This document shows, in pieces, positions 12,448 to 24,743 of a stretch of DNA of 64,000 nucleotides. The notes under the pieces were generated by a model. The model did not search any database, was not told the DNA's origin, and saw nothing but the letters and a program-made list of their open reading frames with translations. Origin of the DNA: Cyathus striatus (lineage: Eukaryota; Basidiomycota; Agaricomycetes; Agaricales; Nidulariaceae). The stretch's first letter is position 1; every line of letters begins with the position of its first letter. Both the position numbers and the translations under genes were made by a program. The stretch lies in assembly GCA_025738555.1 (NCBI GenBank), contig JAOVFP010000002.1, positions 4,960,001-5,024,000 of the forward strand, written 5' to 3'.

Positions 12448-12812
12448 GTTTTCTCTCTTCATCTGTGTGTAATTTGTCACGATAACGACCTGTTCACGAA
12501 TTCTAGTTACGAAGCTGGCAATCCTTGCTCAGTTTTTGTTGACCCCCATCCGTACTATATTATTCCCTTTTTTTTTGATGAATCGCCCACGCAATACATT
12601 TGGACATTGTAAATGTGGTATACCTATGCTGTATTTCTAGAATTCCTCCGTACATATGCAAATATTGTATCCGACGTATATATGTGTACCACGGCTAACG
12701 GCTATAATACAAGAACCGGACTCCCCACTTTATGCATTTATATCATGATCTTACGGCACCGCGTATGGCTTGTCAATGTCAGTGAGTGGTTGTGTGTGTG
12801 CATTGGTATTTA
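12448..12812. other. convergent intergenic region
   Basis: About 365 bases between the 3' ends of the HMG-box and GNAT genes. It is AT-rich with a T homopolymer near 12570. No gene was seen; it should hold both 3' UTRs. Confidence 0.5.
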
Positions 12813-13563
12813 TCACGGTTGTAACGATAGACGAAGGACCATCTTCTGATGAGGATCACCTTCCTCGTCGAATTCGTCACCCTGCCGATAATGATTTCCA
12901 AGATCATTAAGTAACCATTTTATTGGTATGGAAAGCTGTAAGGCTCCTTACCTCGGGCTCATATCCAAACCTAGCCATAGCGCATAATATTTGTCAGTAG
13001 CTAGTCAGAGGGCGATGATTCGATTGACATGCTTACTTTGCATAAAACCCTTTCACATATATCTGAGAATGGGCCACGATCTGGACAGGCCTAACTTCCC
13101 CTGCCTGTTGAGCGGTTGCTTTTACCCACTCATGCAGAGCCAAGACCAGTGTTCGACCGAAACTGTACTTTCTATAATCCTTTAGGACTGCCAATCGGCT
13201 TAATTTGTAGTAGGATGCCCCTGGGTTTTTATGGACGCGGATTGTGCCAATCGGTGTCAAGGATGGTGTTAACCTCAAGAGGAAGTGCGTTGCTATATCT
13301 TCCATACTGTGATGGACTCGGGATCCTGGAACAGGCATGAGAAAAGCATACGAACTCATCGATCTCTGTTTCCAGAGGAAACTTTTGTTCGTAATGGAAC
13401 ACATTTATCCTCTAGAAAATAAAACGCATATCAGTTGATATGCAGCGCTGTGTGTAGAGCAGGCAAACAGTATTTGTACCACATCGTAGCACTGCTGTCG
13501 TTCTTCCTCAGTGCTGACTTTGATAATTTCATGAGAAGGTGGTTCCGGTCGCTGAAAAGACAT
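12813..13563 (-). CDS. GNAT-family N-acetyltransferase
   Basis: Five minus-strand exons: 13563-13480, 13411-13356, 13306-13037, 12970-12952 and 12881-12813 encode 165 residues. The fold signatures are in order: an N-terminal VRINVFHYEQKFPLETEID block, a central strand PIGTIRVH, then LSRLAVLKDYRKYSFGRTLV, which holds the pyrophosphate loop that binds acetyl-CoA, and a C-terminal VKGFYAKFGYEPEGDEFDEE. The second intron uses donor GTTCGT, and the fourth exon has only 19 nt. The family transfers acetyl groups from acetyl-CoA to amines; the EQ...EIDD arrangement is that of small fungal GNATs of unknown substrate. It is head to head with the PPR gene. Confidence 0.9.
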
Positions 13564-13857
13564 CGGTTGCTCTACGAATGAGCCTACCTGCAAAATTTAA
13601 GTCGCGCGTAACACGTGATACGTGGGTTTTCTCGGTAGGTGTTGTCGACGTTTGGATTTTCTGAACTTCTGAAGTTTCATCGAGCATGTTCTAGCTGCGG
13701 TTCGTCGCTGCACGCTGGCATTAAACTTTCAATATTAAGTCTTGCCATTATTTCTGCAATTATACTTTGCGAGGTATGGTCCACTTACCAGGTTTCTTTA
13801 TATCATTGCTCATCGACCTACCAGGCTTCCCTGTGAACTCGTCCGCGAAGGCGGGTC

Positions 13858-16800
13858 ATGAAAGGATCCCTCGCCTATACTGCAACTCGGTCTTTACCTC
13901 CTTGCTTTTCAAGGACTTTCTGCGACACAGCAAAGCGAATTGCTACTTCTATTGGTCTAAATCCCGCCTCTAGTTCCACTGTACAGACACCGACATGTCA
14001 TATCAAAGGGAAGGAAAGATTTGTGGACGGTTTCAAAGGTCCAAACCTGCCTTTTGGGCACACAGGGCTAATTTCCGGTAGCAGCTTTACATGGTCATGT
14101 AACAGTGAGTAACCTTCAGCTTCACTGTGCGTTCGTCTAAACATGTTCAGTGAAGATCTTAACGACGGCCAATATACCCATCTTTCATGTACCGGCCTCC
14201 GTGTATCGCGCTCAGCATGGTGTCGCCATCATGCTACATCCTGCATCCCTGCACTGTCTATTACCTCATCGGACGATTCATTGTCAATTGCAAAGTGCCC
14301 CGCTACACCAGGTGATGTAGTTATGGACCAATTTCACATGCACCTACGGGCAGATGACTCAAGCTTCGATCCCTGGTTTGCATGGGAGGCGTATATGGCA
14401 ATTCTTAAATCCAGTGATGCTCACCTACCACCGCCCCGGGAGCTATTTCAATTTGCCTCAAGGATATTGGACGTGGTGAAAGACAGTAACTCTAGGGAGG
14501 TTCGACATGAGTGGGGCTGTCGCCTTGCCTGTCTCCTGCGATGTCTCTCTAGTCACGTGAATCCCTCAACTCCTGACAATTGTCGTCGCCTATATCTTTT
14601 AGCTCATGCAGAAGGCCTTCAAACTCGCTTTGATGAAGCCTTTTCGACACTTCGCGCTGCATACCTAGTCTTAGACAATCGGAGCGACGAGGGGGCTCAA
14701 GCTCTTAATGCACTGGTCAAGTTAGCCGTTCAGTTCCTCACCAAAAGGGATGCCATAAAGATTATCTTACACCAGTGGGATTTACTCTCTCCTCATATTC
14801 TATCTGAGGACTACGATCGCTCTTTACGCCTTTCCATTCAGAATCTTCCCGATGGCGCTTTCGATGTCTTAGAGCTACTCACCGACGTTGAGATCCAAGA
14901 TCATGTGAGAGTGGAAGCAGGGTGTCAATTTATGGCAGGTTTTAACAGGAAAGGCTTCGCCTTGGACTCGTTTGGTATTTTTAAGTACCTTGAAAGAATG
15001 AAGCTAGACATCCCGCTTGATCACAAGCTTTATCTTGTTCGTTCGTTGGCTAGGCACAGTGCCCTTGACACGGCAACACAGTTCTATCTTACCCTTCCTG
15101 AGAATGTTCTTAACCCTTTCTATACGACTACAGGTCTTTATGTCTTTGCTCATAACGGAGATGTCGACAAGGCTCGCGAGTGTTACGATCAATTGGAACG
15201 ATCTGGTTCATGTCGGGTATCTGATGTCACGACCATGATGCTTGGATATACCACACAGGGGCGGCTAGAAGAGGCTGTGAAACTTTTCAATAAGCACTTT
15301 CCACTCGAGAATGGCGGGAAACGGAAGAATGGGCCTGACCTTCCTTCTTATACTGTTGTAATTACTGCTGCAGCTAAACGAGGAGATTTTGGAAGCATTG
15401 ATCGCTGGCTTCAAGAAATGGTGGAAGCCGGATTACACCCCGATGCTTTCATGTTCACGACAATTATGAAGGCATTTTCTCTACGGGGAGATGTAGGGTC
15501 GGTTACGAGGATACTGTCGCAAATGGAGAATGCCGGTTTATCACCCACTAATATCACATACACCGACATAATTGCTATGCTAGCTGCTCGAAAAGATTCA
15601 ATAACTGCAGAGGCTGTTTTTAAACATGCTGTATGCCGAGGAATCAAGCCCGACCTGATAATGATAAACGCTGTGATGAATGCTCATGTGGAGACTAGAT
15701 CGTGGAAAGGTGTTATTCGCACATTCGACTACTTAAAGTCGAATCATCTTAACCTCAGCACTAACATTTATAACACAATATTCAAGGCTTACGTACTTAT
15801 CGGCACACCGTTTGAAATAGTGTCTAAACTCTACAAACGGTTGCTGAAAAAAAGTCTCAAACCTGATCCTTACACTTACTCTTTACTTGCTCAATCTGCC
15901 TGCAATTCAGGTGACATGGATGCAGCCTCCAGCATTTTGAAACAGGTAGAGCAGCGGTCCTGGGGGCGCAAACGGAACGATATGGTCGGTCATTATATCC
16001 GTAGCATTATCATGTCTGGGTATTTGCGGCAAGGCAATTTGACTGGGGCAACCGAAATATACCAGGACATGATCTCACGAGGCTTTTCGCCTTCTGTTAC
16101 TGCAATGGCATCAATTGTGAAGACATATGCAAATGTAGGGAACAGGGAAGGCATACATGAAGCAGAACAATTCATCACTTCAACAATTCCTAGTTTACGA
16201 AAAAATCCCTCTAAGCCTATAACTACAATGTCTCCATTGGAAGTTATCTATGCACCTCTTCTTGCAGCCCAAGTTAAACAGTTAAATCCAACAGGAGTGG
16301 AGAGGTCGTATCAACACATGCTCGATAATGGGGGAGAGCCAAACCTTAGTTCGCTAACTGCTCTCGTGGACGTTTATCGGCGAACATCAAACGTGGAAGC
16401 AATTTCTCGACTATGGCCTCAAATTCTTGATATTGGGCTTTCCTCTTCTAATCTCGACGTTTCTTTCAATAAAAAGTTTGGTCGAACTGAGCTTTTACTG
16501 GGCAATTTTATCACAAGCATGTTCAGCATACCTCTGTCTTTCTATATCGACGTAATGTCGTCAGCTGGCAAGCACGTTGAAGTCGCGGAAGCTTGGAACA
16601 AGGCTCAGAGTCACGGCTTTACATTCAACTCCCATCATTGGAATCACATGGTTGTCGCCTTGGTCCGCGCTGGCGAAGTAGAACGCGCATTTGATGTCGT
16701 TGAACATATCATTATTCCCTCCGAAGTGGGATCTCAAAAATTCCGCTTCGGCCGTATCCGCAATCCTAGCTCCCCTCTCTTATTCTCCGATGACGACGAG

Positions 16801-17154
16801 CCACTGATAAATTACCAGATTAAAGGAACAGTTTGCCAAACAAACGTTCCGTCGGAAGAAGAGATTGTCAATGATTTTGATTTTGCTCTTCCACTTGAAA
16901 TAATTCGTGGGAATTTTCCATTATCGAACACCTGGCGACCTCATACCGCCACCCTTACCATTCTTTATGGGGCTCTCCAACGTTTACAGAGTGGACGGAT
17001 GGTTAACCCAATCAAGCCAGGTAATGACGACGCACCAAATTTTATAAGGCATCAAGAAGCACTGTCAACTTTCAAGAGGATATGTGCAAATTGCCCTAAA
17101 TCCGTGGCTCGCGTCGCACAATTCTGGAAGGAACATTTACGCACACCTGGCTGA
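13858..17154 (+). CDS. pentatricopeptide repeat (PPR) protein, probably mitochondrial
   Basis: The long exon 14312-17154 is certain; the best N-terminal model adds 13858-14104 and 14151-14219 (introns GTGAGT...TTCAG and GTGTCG...CCAG), giving 1052 residues. The first 60 residues are rich in Arg, Ser and Thr with few acids, consistent with a mitochondrial presequence. From about residue 450 there are degenerate 35-residue PPR units, for example SYTVVITAAAKRGDFGSIDR followed by WLQEMVEAGLHPDAFMFTTI. PPR proteins bind organelle RNA in a sequence-specific way and act in processing or translation. The transcript target cannot be read. The C-terminal 250 residues lack clear repeats. An alternative start inside the long exon (ATG at 14323) is possible. 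Confidence 0.82.
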
Positions 17155-17278
17155 CGATATACTAATAACAACGCTTACAAACCCTAATATTACGCCAATT
17201 GCAAATTAAGCAAACAGAAGGACAAAGATATTGGTAAAAGGAAAGCCCAATGGAATATATGACATTGAAAGGCATCCA

Positions 17279-19223
17279 TCAAGCACCGTCTGAGTCGTCA
17301 TCACTTCCAGATTCGCCTCGCCTGCGCCGCTTCCCCCCGTGGCGGTTACGCTTTAGTAGCCACTGCTTCAGTATATGGCACGTCAAGTCACGGAAGGGAG
17401 TACGTACTAATGGCAGTTTCTGTCCTTGGTTACCGAAGGCAATGGACAGTGCAGTAGTGTCTATCATCGTATTGATATGCTTGTAGAGATAAATACTGTA
17501 AAGCAATTTAAGAACGCACCAGGGACGCCAGGAAACCTCTTGGCAGAGTACACCACGAACTGATCCGTAAACGTCTGTGCCAATACTGGTGAGACATCAT
17601 TGTGAACACGAGTGGCACCGGCTTCAGGTGCTGGTGACCTAGATACATGTATGTGTAAGATAAAGATGACGATATCTCACACAGAGGCTTACGCTCCAAC
17701 ATTCATGAGACGCATTCGAAGCCGAAAAGTCCCTGAAGTTTGAGTGAGTATACATACATAGGATATGCCAATAAATAAAACTTATGTACCTTCAGTGCGA
17801 ACTGATAAATCTTGAAAAAGGAAGAATATTCCCGGTTTGCGGTGTTCGTCTAAGAGTCTGCATGCATTGGCGGAGAGTGGGCCGACAAGTGTGCGAGTAT
17901 AAGTATGTCTCGGAAGGGACTGTAACGAAGATGTTCCCTGGTCACTGTGAGTACTCGGCAAGTAAGGCGCAGGTTGATACAGTTGGCTGGAATGATGAGC
18001 ATATGGAGGAGTACCGTACACTGAATGATCTTGTGAAGACGCAGAAGTATAGGCCTCAGACTGAGACCAACCTGAATTATCACGATTATCTGTACTTGAA
18101 GAATGTCGAAGAGTAGGATCAACTTGAGAACTTGAATATGCATCAGCGGTTTGATAAGTTGTAGACTCGGTACTCCATGCTCGATAAGGAAGGAGGTCTG
18201 AATCTACTTCCGAGTTCCAGGATTCTCTCGACCCAGGAGGCGCATTGGGGCCGAAAGAGTGGATTGACGGTAAAATCGGAGGCGGGTATGTTGTATTGCG
18301 ATCGACAGACGGTGCTGGAGGGGGATAGCCCCAGGTGGGTGCAGATTCTGGTGGTGGGGGTCCATATGGCGCACCGTGAGGATAGCCCATTCCTTCGGAT
18401 GTTGGTGGTTGTTGAGGTGGGAAATACCCTTGAGCATTGTATCCCGGGTTTTGGGAAGGTAATATAGGCGTAGAGATGCTACCACTGGAAGACTGCAAAA
18501 ACGTCACTAAAACTAAATAAGAGGACGAGCTTAATGTGACGCACGTGTTCTCCTGGGCGATACTGGGGTGGTGGCGGAGAAGCGTGTCCCGCCGGAGTTT
18601 GAGTGCCAGGTGGTCGTTGCTGTGGTGCCGAAGTACTTGTTCCACGACGTCTTGTCTTGGTAGCTGAATGGGGAGGGACATAACGATCAGCTGAGGAAGG
18701 ATGCAATACAAGGTTCATCTCCTGTTTTCCATCTGCAGACCACAAATCGACGGTGACCAGAAAAAAGGAGCAATCGACGTCGCTGTTATACCAATAGGTA
18801 GTGTTACTCGACTGTTGCACAAACGAAAGACAGACAAGGATATGATCACTCACTCCACGTCGACCAGACTGTTGTCTTCGCGTCTAACTATCATTTTAGC
18901 TACGGCAGCAGGGGCTAACGGCCTCCGATCCTAAATGATCGTTCAGTTATAGAGGACAACCAGATGGGATCAACTAGCTGTGTACTTTATCTCCGAAGCC
19001 ACACATTCGAGCTCGCAATGGATGCTGGACGACCTCAAGCGAATAATGCCTAAAGAGCGAATGATGTCAGCTACGCAGCGCGTATGGTGGTAATCTCGTG
19101 GCAAGTCAAGACTGACTTTCTACCCGCCCAGACGCCCCAGTCATCAGGGCCGTCGGAGGAAGCTTGGCGGGAAGGGGTGGGGGGACCACCGATGGAGTGA
19201 CGAAGATTAGTTTGCTGAATCAT
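17279..19223 (-). CDS. velB: velvet-domain regulator, VelB type
   Basis: Nine minus-strand exons: 19223-19117, 19049-18986, 18930-18854, 18782-18545, 18492-17790, 17732-17693, 17638-17520, 17460-17408 and 17350-17279 encode 490 residues. The velvet fold is split, as in VelB: the first half has HYSLEVVQHPLRARMCGFG, DRRPLAPAAVAKMIV and VDCSFFLVTVDLWS; the second has LVGPLSANACRLLDE, GIFFLFQDLSVRTEGTFRLR and LAQTFTDQFVVYSAKRFPGV. Between them lies a Pro/Gly/Tyr/Ser-rich insert of about 260 residues. Velvet proteins are NF-kappaB-like DNA binders that couple development and secondary metabolism. The C-terminus is basic (GGKRRRRG) then acidic. The last intron (57 nt) is in frame and stop-free, so its retention would add 19 residues. 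It is divergent from the ArfGAP gene. Confidence 0.9.
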
Positions 19224-20387
19224 AAGGGACAGAGATGGTGGATGGCACAGAAGAGGACAGGTTTGACGAAGGGAGAAAGAAAGTGGTGGTTTTGGAGGGA
19301 TGAGAGATGGGTTCTGATTTGAATAGAGGTAGGAGACGGGCTGAAACCAAGAGAGGGGAGACGATGGCCGCGGCGCAACGAAACGAATGATTGGAAAGCT
19401 TGAGAACAGGCTTCTCACGTAGGGAAGAACAAGATTGGGCAGGACGATATGTTGCAGTGATAGAGCAGAATGGGTGGTGGGATGGAAAGTGTCCCGTAAG
19501 AGAAAGACTGGCGACCCGAGAGAGTGGAATTGCCCAGACGCGAACCAATCACGGAGGAATTGAGTTTGAGCAGAGCACAGAATGTCGTCCAGTACGATGA
19601 GGAGAGTGGAACTGCGAGAAGAGATGCTACAAAGGACAGCGCAGTCAGAAACCAGCCAGGACGAGGAGAGACCGTCTGAGGGTGAGCTAAAACACACCGC
19701 AGCGAGAGCCAAACGCGCTCGGCACAGCCACAATCTAAATTAGTCTCTGCTGGCTCGCCAATCTTGTCTTGTTTTATTTTTAAATTTCTTTTTCCAGCGA
19801 AATCGACCTCGTCCAGAGAGCCAAACTGCGCACCTTGCCGCCCTTTTATCTTATCGCCTAGCCCCGACGCCCCCGCGCTGCGCCCCCTGCTCCCAGCACC
19901 CGACCCCACCCGCTCGCCCCACCCCACCGTCCTCGGCGCCTTTCCACCCCTACCGACCCATGGGATCGTCTATTTATTCTCTGGGAATCCCCGTACCAGA
20001 TGTCTGGTTGCCCCCAGGCTTGTGTGGGCCCGCCCTTTTGGGTCCAACATCGTCGGGGCTCGGTTATACCCCCAGTGTCCAAGGAATTTAATTATTTCTT
20101 CCTTTTCATGTAGATAGCATAGCTTGCAAGCATATCAACGTATACCCATCATCTATTTTTTTTTCTATCTTCATCGCTGCAGCCATCGCCTGCTCGTCCG
20201 CTGAAGCGCTGGAGTCTGAGGTCCAATGCTGTGGCCGCCCGAAATACCGGATCCCGATTCACGTGCTCTTCTCGTTCACGTGGCTCCGTGAAGGCTGTAT
20301 CACAATCTTGACCAAAGTTGTCCCAACAGCGCCGTCTATTCCATCATCGTCCGTATATCCTTGTCATTAACTTCACTTCGTTTTGCG
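19224..20387. other. long divergent intergenic region (VelB/ArfGAP)
   Basis: About 1.16 kb between two divergent genes. A minus-strand frame upstream of the velvet start is open to about 19733 but Ser/Leu rich and not domain-like, so it is probably leader. The right part is C-rich, then holds a T tract near 20157 and two CACGTG boxes (listed separately). No other gene was seen. Confidence 0.5.
20260..20282. promoter_or_regulatory. paired CACGTG E-boxes
   Basis: Two perfect CACGTG palindromes at 20260-20265 and 20277-20282, 17 bases start to start, both preceded by TT. They lie about 105-125 bases upstream of the ArfGAP ATG. CACGTG is the core bound by fungal bHLH factors such as Cbf1. Function here is inferred from position and pairing only. 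Confidence 0.45.
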
Positions 20388-21899
20388 ATGACAGACCAGG
20401 TCGCTGCTAAAAAGATCCTCAGCGAGCTTTCCAAGCGCGAGGACCTCAAAAATAAATACTGTAACGACTGCGGCAATCCCAATCCTCAGTGGGCATCCTT
20501 GGGGTCAGTCCAGGATTTTTGCTGCCACATGCACATGCCTTCTTAATATCACTTTACAGCTTTGCTGTCTTCGTTTGCCTCCAATGTGCTGGAACACACC
20601 GTGGGTTTGGTGTACACATCAGGCCAGCTTGATACCTCCGCCATGGCGAGCATCATTGTTCATCCATCCTTTTATCTAGCTTCGTCCGGTCCATTTCAAT
20701 GGATACTTGGTCTGAGGACCAAATAAAGCGCATGCAGGCAAGCCTTTTGTCTTGATTTTCGTGGGACTCTGTATTGATTCCGTCTTGCTAGCTCGGTGGA
20801 AATGGTCCATTCCGGGATTTCATACGGGCATATGAACCTGCTGATCTGGGAGGATACAAGGAGGGTCTCAGCTCCTATGATACATATCATTGCTGGGCAG
20901 CTACGCAATATAAGGAAAAGGTAATTGTGTTATCCATTCCCATTATCCGTGATGCCCGTGTTCTAATTGGCTCATTCTTGTCAGTTGGATGCCATGCTGG
21001 CAGGCAAAGATTGGTCACCTTCTTCTCCGCCTCCAACTTTTAATAGAGGCTCTCGGTCGGTATCCCCTGCTCCTTCCGCAGCGCAAGGACTACGCAAGTC
21101 CCGAGCCTCAGCGCGTGCACTTGGTTCGACGCGCAGCGATTCCCATTCCCCTTCATCGTTCAGGAATTCAAATAGCGGCACACCTAATCAACCACTGGAT
21201 CAGAAATCTCAGAATGAGAACTATTTTTCTGGTCTAGGACAACTAAACGAGAATCGGCCAACCGATCTTCCACCATCACAAGGTGGCCGATACCAAGGCT
21301 TCGGCAACACGCCGAATCCACCTGCCAACCAACATCCCTCTTTCGGGTTATCCTCTGCTGCGGCACCTACCTTGAATGACATACAGCAAAATCCTATGGC
21401 TGCTATCAGTAAAGGATGGTCACTGTTCTCAGCTGCGGTTGCGGGCGCCACAAAAGTCGTGGCGGAGAATGTTATCCAACCAGGCGTGGAAAAGGTGACT
21501 GATCCTAATTTCCAGGCTAGTGTCAAAGGATACGTTTCTGAGGCCCAGAAGAAAGCTGCCATCGTTGGCAGCTCGGCTAATCAATGGTCTAAGAATCAAT
21601 TTGGTATTGACGTCGCTGAAAGTGTGGGGGGTGTGGTTGGAACCGTTAGAGACCGTGTTGGTGGAGATTCGTCTCGTCAAGGCTACAGTTCGTTATCTCT
21701 ATCTAGCCCAAATGACTTCGACGAGGGTTCCGCCTTGTATAATTCCGATGGTGGTCAAGAGCGCTGGGATGATTGGAGTCAGAGCCCCCCTGCGAGCTCT
21801 TCTACGCAATGGAACTCGAACAAGACCACATCGTCTACACTTACATCTGCTCCTACGAAAAAAAATAACGAATGGGATGATGAATGGAAAGATTTCTAA
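20388..21899 (+). CDS. ADP-ribosylation factor GTPase-activating protein (ArfGAP1/Gcs1 type)
   Basis: Five exons: 20388-20503, 20560-20622, 20680-20737, 20792-20920 and 20985-21899 encode 426 residues. The N-terminal 120 residues are an ArfGAP domain with the zinc finger C-x2-C (YCNDCGNPNPQWASLGF) and C-x2-C (FVCLQCAGTHRGFGVHISFV), including the arginine-finger segment HRGFGVH. Introns 2 and 3 start with GC (AG/GCCAGC and CAG/GCAAGC), and no GT donor keeps the conserved frame. The C-terminal half is Ser rich with amphipathic stretches (NPMAAISKGWSLFSAAVAGA) like the curvature-sensing motifs of ArfGAP1, and ends WDDEWKDF. It would drive GTP hydrolysis on Arf1 at the Golgi and help uncoat COPI vesicles. 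Confidence 0.93.
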
Positions 21900-22234
21900 A
21901 TCTTCTGAAGCCGTACACATTCACTAGATTAAGTTTATACCCTTTTAATTTATTGTACTGTCATTTGTACGGGATAGACACATCGCTCTATGGAATTCAT
22001 ACAGTTACATACGACGCCAGAATCCATGCAAACGGTTAGCTCGATGGTTAGACTTCAAAGTTTGGCGCTTAGTTACTTACCGTTTGAATGCCGGTCCAAA
22101 GTGAAGTAATAAGCTCCGGCCGATCGCGTTCGCGGGGCATTTAACCCCACACTTTATGTAGCTTCATCAAGCTTCATTGCTCGTCACTCTCTACTTGCAT
22201 ATTTCTCTGTCAATTTTCTTCTATTCCAGATAAT
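21900..22234. other. intergenic, no gene seen
   Basis: About 335 bases between the ArfGAP stop and the MCCB start, AT-rich on the left and pyrimidine rich just before 22235. Nothing else was noticed. Confidence 0.5.
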
Positions 22235-24532
22235 ATGCCAATGGCATTTCAGCGAACCTTCGCCAAATCACTATCGCACACTACACGACGGGCATACCAT
22301 GCTTCAGTTCTTCCTTCTCTCGTCTCGACGTCGTCGCCCAAGTTCGCCGAAAAGGCAGCTGCTATGGATAAGCTCGTAGCGGATATAGAATTAAAGATGG
22401 CAACGGCGCGTCAGGGAGGTGGACCGAAGGCTGCAGAAAGGCTACGAGCGAAAGGGAAAAAGCTTCCTCGTGAAAGGTGCGTCCATATCAATAATGAATC
22501 TAGCATTGTTTACAGCGCGTTAATACTAGGTTGAATCTCTTACTTGATACCAATTCACCTTTTTTGGAGCTCTCCCCTCTTGCTGCGCATGAAGTATACT
22601 CGGAGCCGATTCCAGGGGCTGGCATTATCACCGGTATCGGGTGTATATCCGGGAGGGAATGTGTTGTGGTTGTTAATGACGCTACCGTCAAGGGTGGTTC
22701 TTACTATCCATTAACCGTGAAGAAGCATCTTAGAGCGCAGGAGATAGCACGCGAGAATGGACTTCCGTGTGTTTATGTTGGTATGAATATTATTTTTGAT
22801 GATCTGCGCAAGTTGTTGAACAGTCCATAGTGGAATCTGGTGGGGCAGCCCTCCCGCACCAAGCAAATGTTTTTCCAGATAAAGAACATTTTGGAAGGAT
22901 ATTTTACAACATGGTGAATAAAGATAATATGTACCAAGTTCAAGTCTAACCCTTGTAGGCACAAATGTCCGCTCTTGGAATTCCGCAGATAGCGATTGTG
23001 CATGGTATCTCTGTCGCAGGTAAGTAAAAACACTACTCGTCATTTATTTCCTGTTCTGTACAGTTTATAGGTGGTGCGTACGTGCCTGCAATGGCTGACG
23101 AGAATATCATCGTGCAAAACCAAGGACGTATTTTTCTTGCAGGCCCTCCCTTAGTTAAAGCTGCAACGGGAGAGGAAGTTGATGACGAAACCCTGGGAGG
23201 TGGTCTCATGCATTCAACGGAGAGTGGGGTAACAGATCACCTGGCTCGCGATGATGAGCACGCTCTTGCCATTGCAAGAGGCGTTATTGGTGACCTTGGG
23301 CGCACGAGTCACAATCCAATACATGTAAGGACATGTAATGTTAGACGATTCTGTCTTAGTGAGTTAATTAACTTGTTCAACATAGCCGGACGCACTTCCG
23401 GAAGAGCCTCTATATCCATATTCTGATTTGCATGGAATTGTCGGTACCGACCTTCGCCATTCTTTCGATATGCGTGAGGTTATCGCGCGTATTGTCGACG
23501 GAAGTCGGTTTAGAGAATTTAAGAAGGAGTATGGAACTACGATTATCACTGTAAGTGTTCTATACCGATATCACAGACGAAAGATCACTCACGGCTAGGA
23601 TAGGGATTCGCTCATATACACGGATACCAAGTTGGAATTGTTGCTAATAACGGAATTCTTTTTTCTCCCTCTGCATTGAAGGCTACACAGTTTATACAAC
23701 TATGCTCACAGCGTCGCATACCTCTGCTTTTCCTGGTAAACGTCACAGGTGAAGGTCTCCATTATGCAATATGAACATTCTTGACAGAAAAGAAAGGATA
23801 CATGGTGGGTTCCAAAGCTGAGAAAGGCGGTATTGCTAAGGATGGTGAGATCTTTCGTATTTTCGGTTAAAATAATAACTTAAGATTTATTAGGAGCCAA
23901 AATGGTTCGCGCTGTGGCATGCGCAGATGTTCCTAAGCTTACTGTCGTTGTCGGTGGAAGCTTTGGAGCAGGAAACTACGGTATGCTCCGTGCCTTTAGT
24001 GTATTAGTAAACATATGCTGACATTTCACTCGAGGTATGGCTGGTCGGGCGGTAAGGATATCAGTTCGATGTTGAGCCTTGTTTCCTAACGATCTGCATA
24101 TAAGTATTCTCCTCGTTTCCTATGGATGTGGCCAGTAAGTCATAGAGCTCTCTATATGTTGTTCATTGTTCAACTTTTGCAGAATGCCAAAGTCTCCGTC
24201 ATGGGTTCAGCCCAGTTGTCTCAAGTGATGTCTTCGGTATCTAGGTAACGAGAACACTCACTCAGACATCTTGGATAGAAAAACCAACTTACAATGATTG
24301 CAGGGATCCATCACAACATTCCACGCTAAAGGCAGAGATAGAAAGCCAATCCACCTCACTTTATTCCACTTCGCGGCTATGGGATGATGGAATTATAAAA
24401 CCCGCAGATACGAGAGACGTTGTGGGTTTGGGACTGGGAATAGTTTCTCATGAACGAGAGCCCCGACGGCAGTTCTCAAATAACACAACTTGGGATGGGG
24501 ATGGTAAAGGATTCGGGGTATTCCGTATGTAA
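22235..24532 (+). CDS. MCCB: 3-methylcrotonoyl-CoA carboxylase beta subunit, mitochondrial
   Basis: Thirteen exons: 22235-22476, 22530-22780, 22831-22913, 22959-23019, 23071-23324, 23386-23550, 23604-23748, 23788-23844, 23894-23980, 24035-24051, 24105-24134, 24183-24244 and 24304-24532 encode 560 residues. The protein begins with an Arg/Ser presequence, then the carboxyltransferase domains: the acyl-CoA-binding half has [17 protein letters not shown] and [13 protein letters not shown], and the C-terminal half has [20 protein letters not shown] and ends near [20 protein letters not shown], the hallmark of the MCC beta chain rather than propionyl-CoA carboxylase. It transfers carboxyl from biotin to methylcrotonoyl-CoA in leucine breakdown. 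Exons 10 (17 nt) and 11 (30 nt) are microexons. Confidence 0.95.
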
Positions 24533-24743
24533 TAAGTGTAGTTAGAATCTAGAACTGTAAGTGTAAGTATGCCAAAATCATGCGCGAATGGACATCATTG
24601 TGTGAAACGGACTTCATCAGCAAACATAAGTCCGACTACCGGTGATCTTTGAACTTACCAGTTTGATTATTTAATTACAGGCTGCTCATTATCCCGACAT
24701 TGCTGACCCTAGTGGACCACCTCCAACCCTCCAAAATGAAGTT

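Noticed and set aside
19071..19733. 220-codon minus-strand ORF as a longer velvet N-terminus
   Set aside because: Only its last 35 codons before the donor match the velvet gene start; the upstream part is Ser/Leu/Phe rich and looks like a pyrimidine-rich leader read in frame.
20560..20640. GT donors for ArfGAP intron 2
   Set aside because: The GT at GGTGTAC would remove the conserved GVHI, and the next GT lies beyond an in-frame stop; only the GC donor keeps the domain.
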